Of a stretch of 64,000 nt of DNA, positions 35,282-44,270 are shown piece by piece; the stretch's first letter is position 1; each line of letters begins with the position of its first letter. The position numbers were made by a program, and so were the translations under genes. The stretch spans positions 3,100,001 through 3,164,000 of the forward strand of contig NZ_JAUSXY010000001.1 of the NCBI RefSeq assembly GCF_030944625.1, read 5' to 3'. The notes under the pieces were generated by a model that did no database searches, had not been told where the DNA came from, and saw only the letters and a list, made by a program, of their open reading frames with translations. This stretch comes from Arthrobacter sp. SLBN-112. Its GTDB lineage: Bacteria > Actinomycetota > Actinomycetes > Actinomycetales > Micrococcaceae.

Positions 35282-36568
35282 ATGACCGGTCGCATCGGGA
35301 ACCTCGACTACTACGAGCTGGCGTTCGCCGCCGATGGGAGCGCCGACCCGGACAACCCGGCAGACGGTGCTGCCTTGGCCGCCGCAGTTGCCGACGGCGG
35401 CATCCGTGACATCTTCGTCCTCTCCCACGGCTGGAACAGCGATGTCCAGTCCGCGCGCAGCCTCTACCAGTGGATGTTCGGCAATCTGTCCGACCAGCTG
35501 GGGCAGCGGGCGGAAGGCTGCGCCGCTGTCGGAATCATCTGGCCGTCCCTGCTCTTTCCCGAGGACCAGCCGTCCGCAACACCGGGGACCCCTTCCACGG
35601 GGGCAACACTGGCGGCGCACCTCGCCCCCGCGTTCCCCCGGAAGGAGCAGGACCTCGGCGCGATCGGAGACTTGCTGGACCGGCAACCGGAGGATCCGCA
35701 TGAACTGGAACGCTTCCACCACCTTGCCCTCGGGCTGGTCAGCTCCCCCGTGCCGCCGCCCGAATCCGAGGACTCCAACCTGCAGGCAGCTTTGGCGGCC
35801 ACCACAGCGCCGCTCCTGACCCATGCCGCGGCGCTCGCCGCCCCTTCACAGTCGAGCGCACAGGACATTGGGAACCCGTTCGGCATGCTGTGGAAAGGGG
35901 CGCGTGAGGTACTGCGTGCGTTCAGCTACTACGAAATGAAGAACCGTGCCGGCGTCATCGGCAACCAGGGACTGGGCCCCTACCTCGGTTCACTCGCGGG
36001 CCCCGGCGGCCAACCCCGCATCTACCTGATGGGACACAGCTTCGGGGCCCGGCTGGTGGCGAACGCGCTCGCCGGCCTGCCCGCCGGCGCTGCCGGCCCC
36101 GCCAGCCCCGTCAAGCTGGTGTACCTCATCCAGGGGGCCTTCTCACACTTCAGTTTCGCGTCCCCGCTGCCCACCGATCCCGCACGGTCGGGCCTCCTGG
36201 CATCCTGTACCGACCGGGTGGATGGCCCGTTCATCGCCACCTTCAGCAAAGCCGACCGTGCAGTGGGCACCTGGTACCCGACGGCAAGCTTCCTCCAGCG
36301 CCAGGACAACGAGGACGTCCATGACTTCATGTACCGCTGGGAGGGAATGGGCCATGACGGCTACCAGCAGGCCGGGGCAACGACGGTCGCCATGCGTCAG
36401 CCGGGTGAGTCCTACGGGTTCATGGCAGGCGGGTTCTATTGCCTTGATGCCAATGCCGTGATTTCCCAGGACCAGAACCCGTTCGCCGGCGCCCACAGCG
36501 ATATCCAGCACGCCGAGGTGCTGTGGCCGGCCGTTGACGCCTTCACTGCCGCCGCTGCCGGACGTTGA
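35282..36568 (+). CDS. Alpha/beta hydrolase paired with the S8 peptidase
   Basis: A 428-residue cytosolic hydrolase with no signal peptide. An early LSHGWNSD (48-54) is an oxyanion-hole-like turn, and MGHSFGARLV (250-259) holds the nucleophile Ser253. The C-terminal half has GAFSHFSF and HSDIQHAEVLWP with a candidate catalytic His. It is much longer than simple esterases, with a large insert at about 90-240. The 23-base gap to the peptidase suggests an operon. The specificity, lipid or peptide, is unknown. Confidence 0.8.
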   Translation: MTGRIGNLDYYELAFAADGSADPDNPADGAALAAAVADGGIRDIFVLSHGWNSDVQSARSLYQWMFGNLSDQLGQRAEGCAAVGIIWPSLLFPEDQPSATPGTPSTGATLAAHLAPAFPRKEQDLGAIGDLLDRQPEDPHELERFHHLALGLVSSPVPPPESEDSNLQAALAATTAPLLTHAAALAAPSQSSAQDIGNPFGMLWKGAREVLRAFSYYEMKNRAGVIGNQGLGPYLGSLAGPGGQPRIYLMGHSFGARLVANALAGLPAGAAGPASPVKLVYLIQGAFSHFSFASPLPTDPARSGLLASCTDRVDGPFIATFSKADRAVGTWYPTASFLQRQDNEDVHDFMYRWEGMGHDGYQQAGATTVAMRQPGESYGFMAGGFYCLDANAVISQDQNPFAGAHSDIQHAEVLWPAVDAFTAAAAGR

Positions 36569-36802
36569 CGCTGCCCGGCCAAGGCCGAACCGGTGCGGAC
36601 CCGCCGCCGGCCGTCCGTTTTCCGTTGCCGCAGGCAAATATCGGCCCAGCTCTGGACTCTTGGGCGGGGCCCAACCAGACTGTCTACAACAGCTGGCCTG
36701 ACGCGCCGATGTCGACGGAAATTTCAACGGCGCGAAATGGGCGGCTGCATTTATTGGGGCTTTACCGTGATGCCTGTTCCTCGGCATTGAAAGGACCTGG
36801 TC

Positions 36803-38236
36803 ATGCCGGATTTCACCGCATTCTTCCCGCTTATTGCCACCATTTTGGGGGTGCTTGTTGCCATCGGCTTTATTTGGGTGGCAACAAAATTGATGTGGAA
36901 GGTGGCCGAACCCAACGAAGCCCTGATCATTTCCGGGCTGACGCGCGGAACCCTGGAAACCCGGGCCGGAATGGACTTCAAGATCGTCACCGGCAAGGGC
37001 GCCCTGGTGCTGCCCGGCCTCCAGACGGTGCGGACCTTGTCGCTCACGCTGAATGAAACCGAACTCAAGGTTTCCTGCGTTACCTCCCAGGGCATCCAGG
37101 TGATCGTAGAGGGGGTTGTGATTTACAAAATCGGCGATGCCCCGCCGTTTATCGCCAATGCGGCCCGCCGCTTCCTGGGCCAGCAGCCCAAAATGGAAAG
37201 CCAGGTCTATAACGTTTTCGAGGGCCATCTGCGCTCCATTATCGGCAGCATGACCATGGAAGAGATCATCCGCGAGCGGGACAAGCTCGGTTCGCAGGTC
37301 CGCAGCGCGAGCGGCGTTGAGATGGAGAAGCTGGGCCTGGTGGTGGATTCGCTGCAGATCAAGGACCTGCAGGATCCCACCGGCTACATCCAGAACATCG
37401 CCAAGCCCCACATCGCGCAGGTGAAGATGGAAGCCCGCATTGCCGAGGCCACCCGCAACCGCGAGGCCGCCGAGAAGGAGGCGGAGGCTGCCGCGCTGAT
37501 CGCCGACGCGCAGAGCGTCTCGGCGATAAGGCAGTCAGTGGCGCAGGCCAACGCCGAACGCGCGAAAGCCAATGCTGCGCAAGCGGGCCCACTTGCAGAT
37601 GCCACGGCCCGGCAACAGGTGGTGGTGCAGGAAACCGAAGTTGCCAAGCTGGAGGCGGACCGCGAAGAGCAGAAGCTCCAGACCACCATCCGGAAGCCCG
37701 CCGACGCGAAGGCGTACGCCAAACGCACCGACGCGGAAGGCCAGAAGGCTGCCGACATCTCCGCTGCGGAGGCCCTTGCCCGGCGCACCGAGCTTGAGGC
37801 CACGGCCAATGCCCGCCGAACGGAACTGCAGGCCCAGGCCAACGCCAACGCGGCGGCTGCTGCCGCCGGCGCCACCAAGGTCACCGGCGAGGCTGAGGCC
37901 GCGGCCACCAAGGCCAAGGGTGACGCGGCAGCCTCGGCCATCAAGGCTAAGGCCTTGGCCGAGGCGGACGGTATCAAGGCCCGGGCCGAAGCCCTGGGCA
38001 CCAACCAGGACGCCGTGATTTCGCAGCAGCTCGCCGAGAACATGCCCGCGATCATCGCCGCGGCGGCCGAGCCCTTCTCACATGTGGGCCAGATGACGGT
38101 CCTGAACGGCGGCGAGGGCGTCAACAAGATGCTGGGCGGGATCCTGGCACAGGTGGGTGATTACCTGCCGGCCCTCTCCTCCGCGCTCCGAAAGGGCGAC
38201 GAGGGCAAGCGTCCGCCCAAGGCTCCCGGCGCGTAG
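36803..38236 (+). CDS. floT: Flotillin-like SPFH-domain protein
   Basis: A 477-residue flotillin homologue that organises membrane microdomains. One N-terminal helix (PLIATILGVLVAIGFIWVATKLM) anchors it. The SPFH/band-7 domain follows (about 35-230), then a long Ala/Glu-rich coiled coil (about 230-410) with repeated AEATRNREAAEKEAEAAA-type heptads. The ribosome site AAAGGA precedes the ATG. The next gene encodes an NfeD-like protein, the usual partner of such proteins. The 234 bases upstream hold no gene. Confidence 0.92.
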   Translation: MPDFTAFFPLIATILGVLVAIGFIWVATKLMWKVAEPNEALIISGLTRGTLETRAGMDFKIVTGKGALVLPGLQTVRTLSLTLNETELKVSCVTSQGIQVIVEGVVIYKIGDAPPFIANAARRFLGQQPKMESQVYNVFEGHLRSIIGSMTMEEIIRERDKLGSQVRSASGVEMEKLGLVVDSLQIKDLQDPTGYIQNIAKPHIAQVKMEARIAEATRNREAAEKEAEAAALIADAQSVSAIRQSVAQANAERAKANAAQAGPLADATARQQVVVQETEVAKLEADREEQKLQTTIRKPADAKAYAKRTDAEGQKAADISAAEALARRTELEATANARRTELQAQANANAAAAAAGATKVTGEAEAAATKAKGDAAASAIKAKALAEADGIKARAEALGTNQDAVISQQLAENMPAIIAAAAEPFSHVGQMTVLNGGEGVNKMLGGILAQVGDYLPALSSALRKGDEGKRPPKAPGA

Positions 38237-38246
38237 AGGGCAGCCG

Positions 38247-38489
38247 ATGCACAAGGAGGTGGACCGGAGCCTGACGGGCAGGATTGGGCGGGTGACCGGC
38301 CGCATCGGGCCGGGCACCATCGGTGAAGTCATGCTGCCGTACCTGGGCGGCATAATGGCTTTCCACGCCTACCCGTATGACAAGACAAGCGGCTTCGCGG
38401 TGGGCGAGGAAGTGCTTGTGATCTACTACGACCCGCCCCAGACGGTCTACGTGGACCAACTGCCGGACGTGTTGAAGCACCCGGCGTAA
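38247..38489 (+). CDS. NfeD-like C-terminal domain protein
   Basis: An 80-residue OB-fold protein resembling the soluble C-terminal domain of NfeD: GRVTGRIGPGTIGEVML, AFHAYPYD and FAVGEEVLVIYYDPPQTVYV. The membrane part of NfeD is absent. NfeD proteins are usually coupled to SPFH proteins, as here. The ATG at 38247 is a guess; GTG codons a little downstream are possible starts. Confidence 0.7.
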   Translation: MHKEVDRSLTGRIGRVTGRIGPGTIGEVMLPYLGGIMAFHAYPYDKTSGFAVGEEVLVIYYDPPQTVYVDQLPDVLKHPA

Positions 38490-38512
38490 ACGCCCAAGCC
38501 CCGCCGCCCTTC

Positions 38513-39544
38513 CTAGCGGCCGCCCTCCATCTTGCGGCTGCGCTGCTCCTGCGCCATCGGCCCGTACGGGTAAACGCCCGCCTGCGGCAGGCTGGCTTCG
38601 GTCAGGCGGCTGACTTCATCGTCGCTGAGCCGCAGATCGGCCGCAGCCATGTTGTCGGCGAGCTGCCCGGTGGTCCGGGCTCCCAGAATCACCGAGGTGA
38701 CTGCCGGCCGGTCCGCCAGCCAGGCCAGCGCCACTTGGGCCGGGCTTACCCCATGGCCTGTGGCGATGTCTTCCACGGCGTCAATGACGGTCCACGTGCG
38801 GGGGTTGTCATTGCGCGCCTTCCACGCCTCCATGCCGCGTTCGGGGTTCTCTCCGAGGCGCGTAGCACCGGCCGGACGCTGGTCCCGCTTGTACTTGCCG
38901 GACAACCAGCCGCCGCCCAACGGGGACCACGGCAGCAGGCCGATCCCCGCATCGAGCGCCGCCGGGACAATTTCGAATTCGATATCCCGGACCAGCAGGC
39001 TGTACTGCGGCTGCAGGCTCACGGGCGGGTTCCAGCCCTGGGCGCGCGCTGTGTGGACGGCCTTGGTCAGTTGCCACCCCAGGAAGTTGGAGAATCCGTA
39101 GTAGGCGATCTTGCCACGGCTTACGGCGTCGTCGAGGAAGTGCAGGGTCTCTTCCAGGGGCGTGACCGGGTCCCATGCATGGAGCTGGTAGAGGTCGATC
39201 TGTTCCACTCCCAGCCTGCGGAGGGAATCATCCAAGGCGCGGGTCAGGCGCCGGCGCGAGGTTCCGACGTCGTTCGGTGCCGTTCCCATCGGGAAACGTC
39301 CCTTGGTGGCGATGACCGCCGTGTCCCGCAGCGCAGGCCGTTGGGCGAGCCACCGCCCGATGATCTCCTCCGAGGTCCCGGCACTGTAGACGTCGGCGGT
39401 GTCGATGAAGTTGCCGCCCGCGGCAAAGTAGCTGTCCAGGATGGCGTGCGAATCTTCCTCGCTGGCTTCCGCGCCGAATGTCATGGTTCCGAGCGCGTAG
39501 TTGGTCACGACGGTGCCGCTGTGGCCCAGGGTTCTGTACTGCAT
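38513..39544 (-). CDS. Aldo/keto reductase
   Basis: A 343-residue NADPH-dependent aldo-keto reductase of the YghZ/PdxI-like type. Motifs: FIDTADVYSAGTSEEIIG with catalytic Asp and Tyr, ATKGRF with catalytic Lys, DLYQLHAWDP with His, and GFSNFLGWQL. It starts at ATG 39544 (GAGGA upstream); an upstream GTG would add four residues. It is last in an operon after YciI-like and SMP-30 genes, so it may reduce or oxidise a sugar or lactone. Confidence 0.93.
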   Translation of the reverse strand: MQYRTLGHSGTVVTNYALGTMTFGAEASEEDSHAILDSYFAAGGNFIDTADVYSAGTSEEIIGRWLAQRPALRDTAVIATKGRFPMGTAPNDVGTSRRRLTRALDDSLRRLGVEQIDLYQLHAWDPVTPLEETLHFLDDAVSRGKIAYYGFSNFLGWQLTKAVHTARAQGWNPPVSLQPQYSLLVRDIEFEIVPAALDAGIGLLPWSPLGGGWLSGKYKRDQRPAGATRLGENPERGMEAWKARNDNPRTWTVIDAVEDIATGHGVSPAQVALAWLADRPAVTSVILGARTTGQLADNMAAADLRLSDDEVSRLTEASLPQAGVYPYGPMAQEQRSRKMEGGR

Positions 39545-39558
39545 GGTTGTCCTCACGT

Positions 39559-40452
39559 TCAGTGGTGGGTTTGTGGAACGTTCCGGCCGGCCGCATCGCG
39601 GGTGCCGGTGCGGATCCGGTACAGGCTTGTGGTCGCGGTGATGTAGAGGTCCCGGCCGTCCGGGCCGCCGAAGCAGAGGTTGGAGACGGTTTCCGGGACG
39701 TCAATGGAAGCCAGCAGCTCGAAGGCCGGTGAATAGACCCTGACGGCGGGGCCCGCGGAGGTCCAGATCCTGCCCTCGACATCCACCCTAAGGCCGTCGG
39801 CTGCCTGGCCCTCGGGCAGTTCGACGACGACCCTGCCGGGTCCGCATGCCCCGTCGCGAAGTCCGTAGGCAACGATCCTCAGCGGCACCCCGTAGCGGGC
39901 CCCGGCGGTGTCCGCCACGTACAGGAGGGTCTCATCCGGGGAGAATGCCAGACCGTTGGGGTGCACGAGGTCGGTGATCACGGCGGTAAGGGTTCCCGAC
40001 GCCGGATCCAGCCGGAACACGTAGCAGCCTCCGTACTCCTGCTCCCCCTCGTGCCCCTCTGTGGTTCCTGGAAGGATCCCGTAGGGCGGGTCGGTGAACC
40101 AAATAGAAGCGTCGCTGGCAATGACGACGTCGTTGGGCGAGTTCAGCCGGCGGCCCTGGTACGAGTCAACCAGGCCGGTCACCGTGCCGTCCCGGTCCCG
40201 CTCCACCCGGCGCCGTCCGTGGCTGCACTGCACCACGCTGCCGTCGACGTCGAGCGTGCGGCCGTTGGTGAACTCGACGTCCCGCGCGTACTCGCCGGCA
40301 GCGCCGGTGGCGGGGTCGAATTCCAGGATGCGGTTGTTGGGAATATCGCTCCAGCGCACGATCTGCGTCGAGGGCACCCACAAAGGCCCCTCAGCCCAGA
40401 ACGAACCGGTGTGAAGATGCTCCAACGCGCCAGTCATCAGTCCCTCACCCAT
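39559..40452 (-). CDS. SMP-30/gluconolactonase-family lactonase
   Basis: A 297-residue six-bladed beta-propeller with the SMP-30/gluconolactonase metal site: WAEGPLWVPS (early Glu), NSPNDVVIASD (Asn, Asp) and HPNGLAFSPDETLLYVADT (Asn and Asp). It hydrolyses sugar lactones in oxidative sugar pathways. The ATG at 40452 is used, with AAAGGGGC upstream; a longer frame is not supported. It is followed by the aldo/keto reductase 15 bases later. Confidence 0.92.
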   Translation of the reverse strand: MGEGLMTGALEHLHTGSFWAEGPLWVPSTQIVRWSDIPNNRILEFDPATGAAGEYARDVEFTNGRTLDVDGSVVQCSHGRRRVERDRDGTVTGLVDSYQGRRLNSPNDVVIASDASIWFTDPPYGILPGTTEGHEGEQEYGGCYVFRLDPASGTLTAVITDLVHPNGLAFSPDETLLYVADTAGARYGVPLRIVAYGLRDGACGPGRVVVELPEGQAADGLRVDVEGRIWTSAGPAVRVYSPAFELLASIDVPETVSNLCFGGPDGRDLYITATTSLYRIRTGTRDAAGRNVPQTHH

Positions 40453-40492
40453 CGAAGCCCCTTTGCGGTCCAGGTTGTTGCAGTGTGTTCGA

Positions 40493-40771
40493 CTAGGCGA
40501 AATGCACGGCGTTCCATTCGAGCAGCGTGGGGTCCGCAAGGCCCTCGGTAATGAAAGGATCGCCGGCAACGAACGCCTCGGCATCACCGCGTGAAGTGAA
40601 TATGCCCATGGAGCTGAGGCCGGGTTCGGGAGACTGGAAGGGGCCCAAGGCGAGCAGCCCTTCCCCGGCGGCCCGGAATGCCTCGTAATAGGCTTTGTGG
40701 CGGGGATAAATGTCCATGACCTTCGACCGGTCGACGCCCTCACGCAAGCTGTAAATCACGACGCATTCCAT
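40493..40771 (-). CDS. YciI-like protein
   Basis: A 92-residue ferredoxin-like-fold YciI-type protein (CVVIYSLREGVDR early, then HKAYYEAFRAAGEGLLALGPF and DAEAFVAGDPFITEGL). Related proteins have lyase, isomerase or dehalogenase activity; most are uncharacterised. It is first in the operon leading to the lactonase and aldo/keto reductase. Confidence 0.85.
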   Translation of the reverse strand: MECVVIYSLREGVDRSKVMDIYPRHKAYYEAFRAAGEGLLALGPFQSPEPGLSSMGIFTSRGDAEAFVAGDPFITEGLADPTLLEWNAVHFA

Positions 40772-40786
40772 GCTCCCGAACTTACC

Positions 40787-42964
40787 CTAGGCCTGGTTTT
40801 GCGTTTGCGGGACGCGCAGGCTGCCGTACCTTTCCATCCGGTGCCACCTCAGGTGCACCCCGGCCACAGCCGTAACTACGGCCTGGATCACCACAAGATA
40901 CATGAGCTGCCGGTAGACGAACTGCTGGAGGGGAAGCGTCCAGAGCGGTCCGAGCCGTTCTTTATCAAGTCGGAAAGCGTAGGCGGCCATGAGCAATTGA
41001 ACCGCCAGGAAGACCAGCCAGAGCGCCGCGATCCGCAGGGGGTCAAGGAAGACCAGGCCATACAGGGCAAAGACATCGACGATGGGCGCGAAAAGGGGAA
41101 GCAGCACCTGCAGGACGAGAAGGTAGCCGAGCCCGCGCCGGCCCAGCTTGCCTGCCGCACCGCCCTGCACCACCGCACCCCGGTGCTTCCACATCGCCTG
41201 CAGCGTGCCGTAGCACCAGCGGTACCGCTGGCGCCACAGGGCGCCAATGCTCGCCGGCGCCTCCGTCCAGGCCCGGGCGTCCTCCTGGTACACGACACGC
41301 CAGCCGTCCCGGCACAGCGCCATGGTCAGGTCCGTGTCCTCGGCAAGCGTGTCGTCGCTGACGCCCCCGACGTTGATGAGCGCGCCGAGGCGGAAGGCGC
41401 CGATCGCTCCGGGGACAGTGGGCATGCATTCGGCTACGTCGAACAGCCTGCGGTCCAGGTTGAAGCCGACGACGTACTCGATATGCTGCCAGGCGCCCAG
41501 GATGCCTCCGCGGTTGGCCACCTTGGTATTGCCCGAAATCGCCCCGACGCGCGGGTCGGCAAAGGGCTGGATGAGGGCACGGACCGTGTCCGGCTCGAAG
41601 ACGGTGTCACCGTCGACCATGACCACAAGATCGTGGCTCGCGGCCTGGATGCCGGCGTTCAAGGCGGAGGGCTTGCCCCCGTTTTCCTTCCGGATGACGG
41701 TAACCCCGGGCAGGCCGAGGGCCTCAACGATGTCCGCCGTCCCGTCGGTGGACCCGTCGTCAACCACGATGACTTCAACGGGGTGCGAGGAGGCCACGAT
41801 GGAGCGGACGGCGGCTTCGATGCCGGCGGACTCGTTATAGGCAGGGACGATCACCGTTACCGGCTCGGTGACAGCCGGCCCCACCATCACATCAACGCGC
41901 CGGCGGCCCCGCCCGGCCTGGGGTAGGCGCCGCGCAGCACGGCTGTGGCGCGCGGCGAAGAACATCACCAGGAGGGCACGGACGAAAGTGACTACGCCTG
42001 CGGCAACGAGGCCCCACGAGATGGCCGTGACGACGAAATCGCTGAGCCGGATGCCCCAGACGAACGCAGAGCCGCGGATCTGCTCGAGCCCGGAAGCGGG
42101 GCGCATGCTGTCAACACCAACGGCGTCACCGACGGTGGTGATGTGGTAGCCCTGCTCGGAAAAACGCGAGAGCGCGGAGTCCAGCGCGGCTACTGTTTGT
42201 TCCCGGTCGCCGCCACCATCGTGCATCAGCACCACCTGGCCCTGCGGCCCCTTCGGCGTCAGGTTCTTCTCGATCGCCTCGGTGCCTGGCGTCTGCCAGT
42301 CCTCGCTGTCCATGCTGCTCAACACGGTGAGGTATCCGTCATCCGCCAGTCCTTCAAGCGCGGACCACGAGCCGTTCGTGAGGGCCTCATTCCCGGAGGT
42401 GTAGGGCGGTCGCAGCAGGGAGGCCGTCTGGCCGGTGACCCCCACGATCGCATCCTGGCCACCCTGCACCTCAAGTTCGCGCCGCCATTCGGCCGCTGAA
42501 CCGAGGTCGGTGTGGGTCAGCGTGTGCACCCCGATTTCGTGGCCCTCGGCCACTATGCGGCGCAGAAGATCCGGGTTGTCCACTGCGGCCGAACCGACGA
42601 CGAAAAAGGTTGCATGGACATGGTGTTCCCGGAGGACATCAAGGATGCGGGGCGTCCACACTGGGTCGGGGCCGTCGTCGAAAGTCAGCGCGATTGTATG
42701 GTCCGGCGGGCTGACGCTGCGCACCGCTCCCCCACGGGAATCCAGTACCGGGCCGCCGTGGGACACAGCGTTCGGAACATTATCGGCAGAGGGGTCCACG
42801 GGCACAGAGTCGGCGCCGACTCCGCCCAAATGATGAAGGTAACCCTGCACCGCCAAGGCGAGGCCCAACGCCACCAGCGTGGCCAGGAGGACAAACCAAT
42901 GGGCTCGAACATTGGCGGGGACGTTGCTGTTGGCGGGTTTGGAGCCCGTGTTCCGGCGACCCAT
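40787..42964 (-). CDS. NodB deacetylase - glycosyltransferase 2 fusion
   Basis: A 725-residue membrane protein with two enzymes. A short N-terminal helix precedes a NodB polysaccharide deacetylase (ALTFDDGPDPVWTPRILD; metal-site HTLTHTD; LRPPYTSG). Next come two helices and a GT2 glycosyltransferase (VTVIVPAYNESAGIEAAV, VDDGSTD, MVDGDTVFEPD, LAEDTDLTM, RQRYRWCYG as the QxxRW motif), then several C-terminal membrane helices. Fused forms are expected to make and partly deacetylate a poly-beta-linked hexosamine. It overlaps a two-gene operon, one base from the upstream gene. Confidence 0.92.
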   Translation of the reverse strand: MGRRNTGSKPANSNVPANVRAHWFVLLATLVALGLALAVQGYLHHLGGVGADSVPVDPSADNVPNAVSHGGPVLDSRGGAVRSVSPPDHTIALTFDDGPDPVWTPRILDVLREHHVHATFFVVGSAAVDNPDLLRRIVAEGHEIGVHTLTHTDLGSAAEWRRELEVQGGQDAIVGVTGQTASLLRPPYTSGNEALTNGSWSALEGLADDGYLTVLSSMDSEDWQTPGTEAIEKNLTPKGPQGQVVLMHDGGGDREQTVAALDSALSRFSEQGYHITTVGDAVGVDSMRPASGLEQIRGSAFVWGIRLSDFVVTAISWGLVAAGVVTFVRALLVMFFAARHSRAARRLPQAGRGRRRVDVMVGPAVTEPVTVIVPAYNESAGIEAAVRSIVASSHPVEVIVVDDGSTDGTADIVEALGLPGVTVIRKENGGKPSALNAGIQAASHDLVVMVDGDTVFEPDTVRALIQPFADPRVGAISGNTKVANRGGILGAWQHIEYVVGFNLDRRLFDVAECMPTVPGAIGAFRLGALINVGGVSDDTLAEDTDLTMALCRDGWRVVYQEDARAWTEAPASIGALWRQRYRWCYGTLQAMWKHRGAVVQGGAAGKLGRRGLGYLLVLQVLLPLFAPIVDVFALYGLVFLDPLRIAALWLVFLAVQLLMAAYAFRLDKERLGPLWTLPLQQFVYRQLMYLVVIQAVVTAVAGVHLRWHRMERYGSLRVPQTQNQA

Positions 42965-42965
42965 G

Positions 42966-43538
42966 CTAGGGGTGCGAAGGGGGAGACGGCCGGGTAGTTT
43001 GGCCCGGTGGCAGGGCCTCCACGCCGGGGGCCGTCCCGCTTGAGCCAGGGGCGGTCCCGCTCTTTCCCGGTTCGGAGGGTGCAGCAGTGGGAACCGGAGC
43101 AGCAACAGTGCCAGCGGGGGCTGCGGGCGCGGCGGCGCCCGCAGGCGATGTACCTGGTCCGCCCACGGGCGCGACGACGGCAGTGTCCACAGGGGGTGCA
43201 AGTGGTCCGCCCGTGGGCGCAGCCGCCGGGGACTGCACCAGGACCGGCACGGCGCCTCCGGGGTCTTGGGGGTCGGCCGAAGAAGGGGGTGGTGCCGGCG
43301 TTCCGGATGGCTTTTCGTGCGGGCCTGCAGCTGCCGTCAGAGGCAGGAAGGGTGCGGAAACTCCGGAGCCGCCGATAAACCCGGCCAGCACGAGGACGAC
43401 GTAGCCTCCGACGAGTCCGAGGACGGCCAGGCCGATCATCCGGACGCGTCGGAGTCGCCGTCCTGAGGCGTCAACGAACACGGGTCCGCGCCGTGATGCG
43501 GGGTGCGGCTGATCTGAAGTCTCTTTAGGGGCTATCAT
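42966..43538 (-). CDS. Membrane protein with Pro/Ala-rich exported tail
   Basis: A 190-residue protein: a short cytosolic start, one helix (IGLAVLGLVGGYVVLVLAGFIG, about 35-56) and a long low-complexity tail of Pro, Ala, Gly and Ser. It ends one base before the deacetylase-glycosyltransferase gene, so the two are co-transcribed. The tail looks like a cell-wall spacer. It may be an accessory factor for polysaccharide export, but I recognise no family. Confidence 0.7.
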   Translation of the reverse strand: MIAPKETSDQPHPASRRGPVFVDASGRRLRRVRMIGLAVLGLVGGYVVLVLAGFIGGSGVSAPFLPLTAAAGPHEKPSGTPAPPPSSADPQDPGGAVPVLVQSPAAAPTGGPLAPPVDTAVVAPVGGPGTSPAGAAAPAAPAGTVAAPVPTAAPSEPGKSGTAPGSSGTAPGVEALPPGQTTRPSPPSHP

Positions 43539-43733
43539 CGAGCATCAATTTTAGGGGACACGGAATAGGTACCACAAAACTCCGTCGTGGTTCCCTTGTA
43601 CGGCCCCTTGACCTGGATCGGTGCGGAGCGTATACCGGGACTGTTATCGTGCTGGCCCCCGCTGGGCCCTGTATGGAGCCGGCTGCCCTGGTCTTCGACA
43701 CAAAATATCTGGAGTTGTGATGGGTAGCGAACG

Positions 43734-44228
43734 TTTCGCACCCTCAGCGACGAAGCGCTGCGTACCGCCGTCGACTACGCCCCGGGCATTCCCAGCGTTC
43801 ATTCCGCCAACCACTTCTATCCAATCGACGGGGCGGTCCAGCGGGTGGCGCCAGAGGCCACCGCTTTCGCGTACCGTGACGTTGACTTCGCGCCGGTCAT
43901 CGCGGCGCAGTGGCCCGACCCGTCAGAGAACGAGAGGAACATTGCCTGGGTCCGGGAATACTGGGCCGCGCTGCATGAGTTCTCCGAACCCGGCGGCTAC
44001 CTCAATTTCCAGGACGCCGACGACCAGTCCAGGATTGAGGACACCCTCGGATCGAACTATGCGCGGCTTGCCCGCCTCAAGGCAAAGTATGACCCCGACA
44101 ACTTCTTCCATGTGAACCAGAACATCAAGCCCGCCCCGGCCGCGGCGACGCCGGCACCGGAGGCGCCACCGCAGCAGGACGCCGCGCCACCGGCGGCACA
44201 TCCGGCCGAGGGCGCCGCAACGTCCTGA
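43734..44228 (+). pseudogene. 3' remnant of an FAD-linked oxidase (berberine-bridge type)
   Basis: About 165 residues matching the C-terminal third of FAD-binding oxidases (about 450-500 residues normally): LSDEALRTAVDYAPGIPSVH, FAYRDVDFAPVIAAQWPDP, GYLNFQDADDQSRIEDTLG and the end motif YDPDNFFHVNQNI. It lacks the FAD-binding domain. An upstream ATG in another frame enters the region at 43720, consistent with a deletion at about 43730. It ends with an Ala/Pro-rich tail not usual for the family. Confidence 0.75.
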
Positions 44229-44236
44229 GGCGCGGT

Positions 44237-44262
44237 TGGCCCCTGCAATGGTCAGGGGGCCA
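44237..44262. terminator. Bidirectional hairpin between oxidase remnant and GH59 gene
   Basis: TGGCCCCTG (44237-44245) pairs with CAGGGGGCCA (44253-44262), one base bulged, in the 42-base gap between two convergent genes. Confidence 0.5.
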
Positions 44263-44270
44263 GGCGCGTG

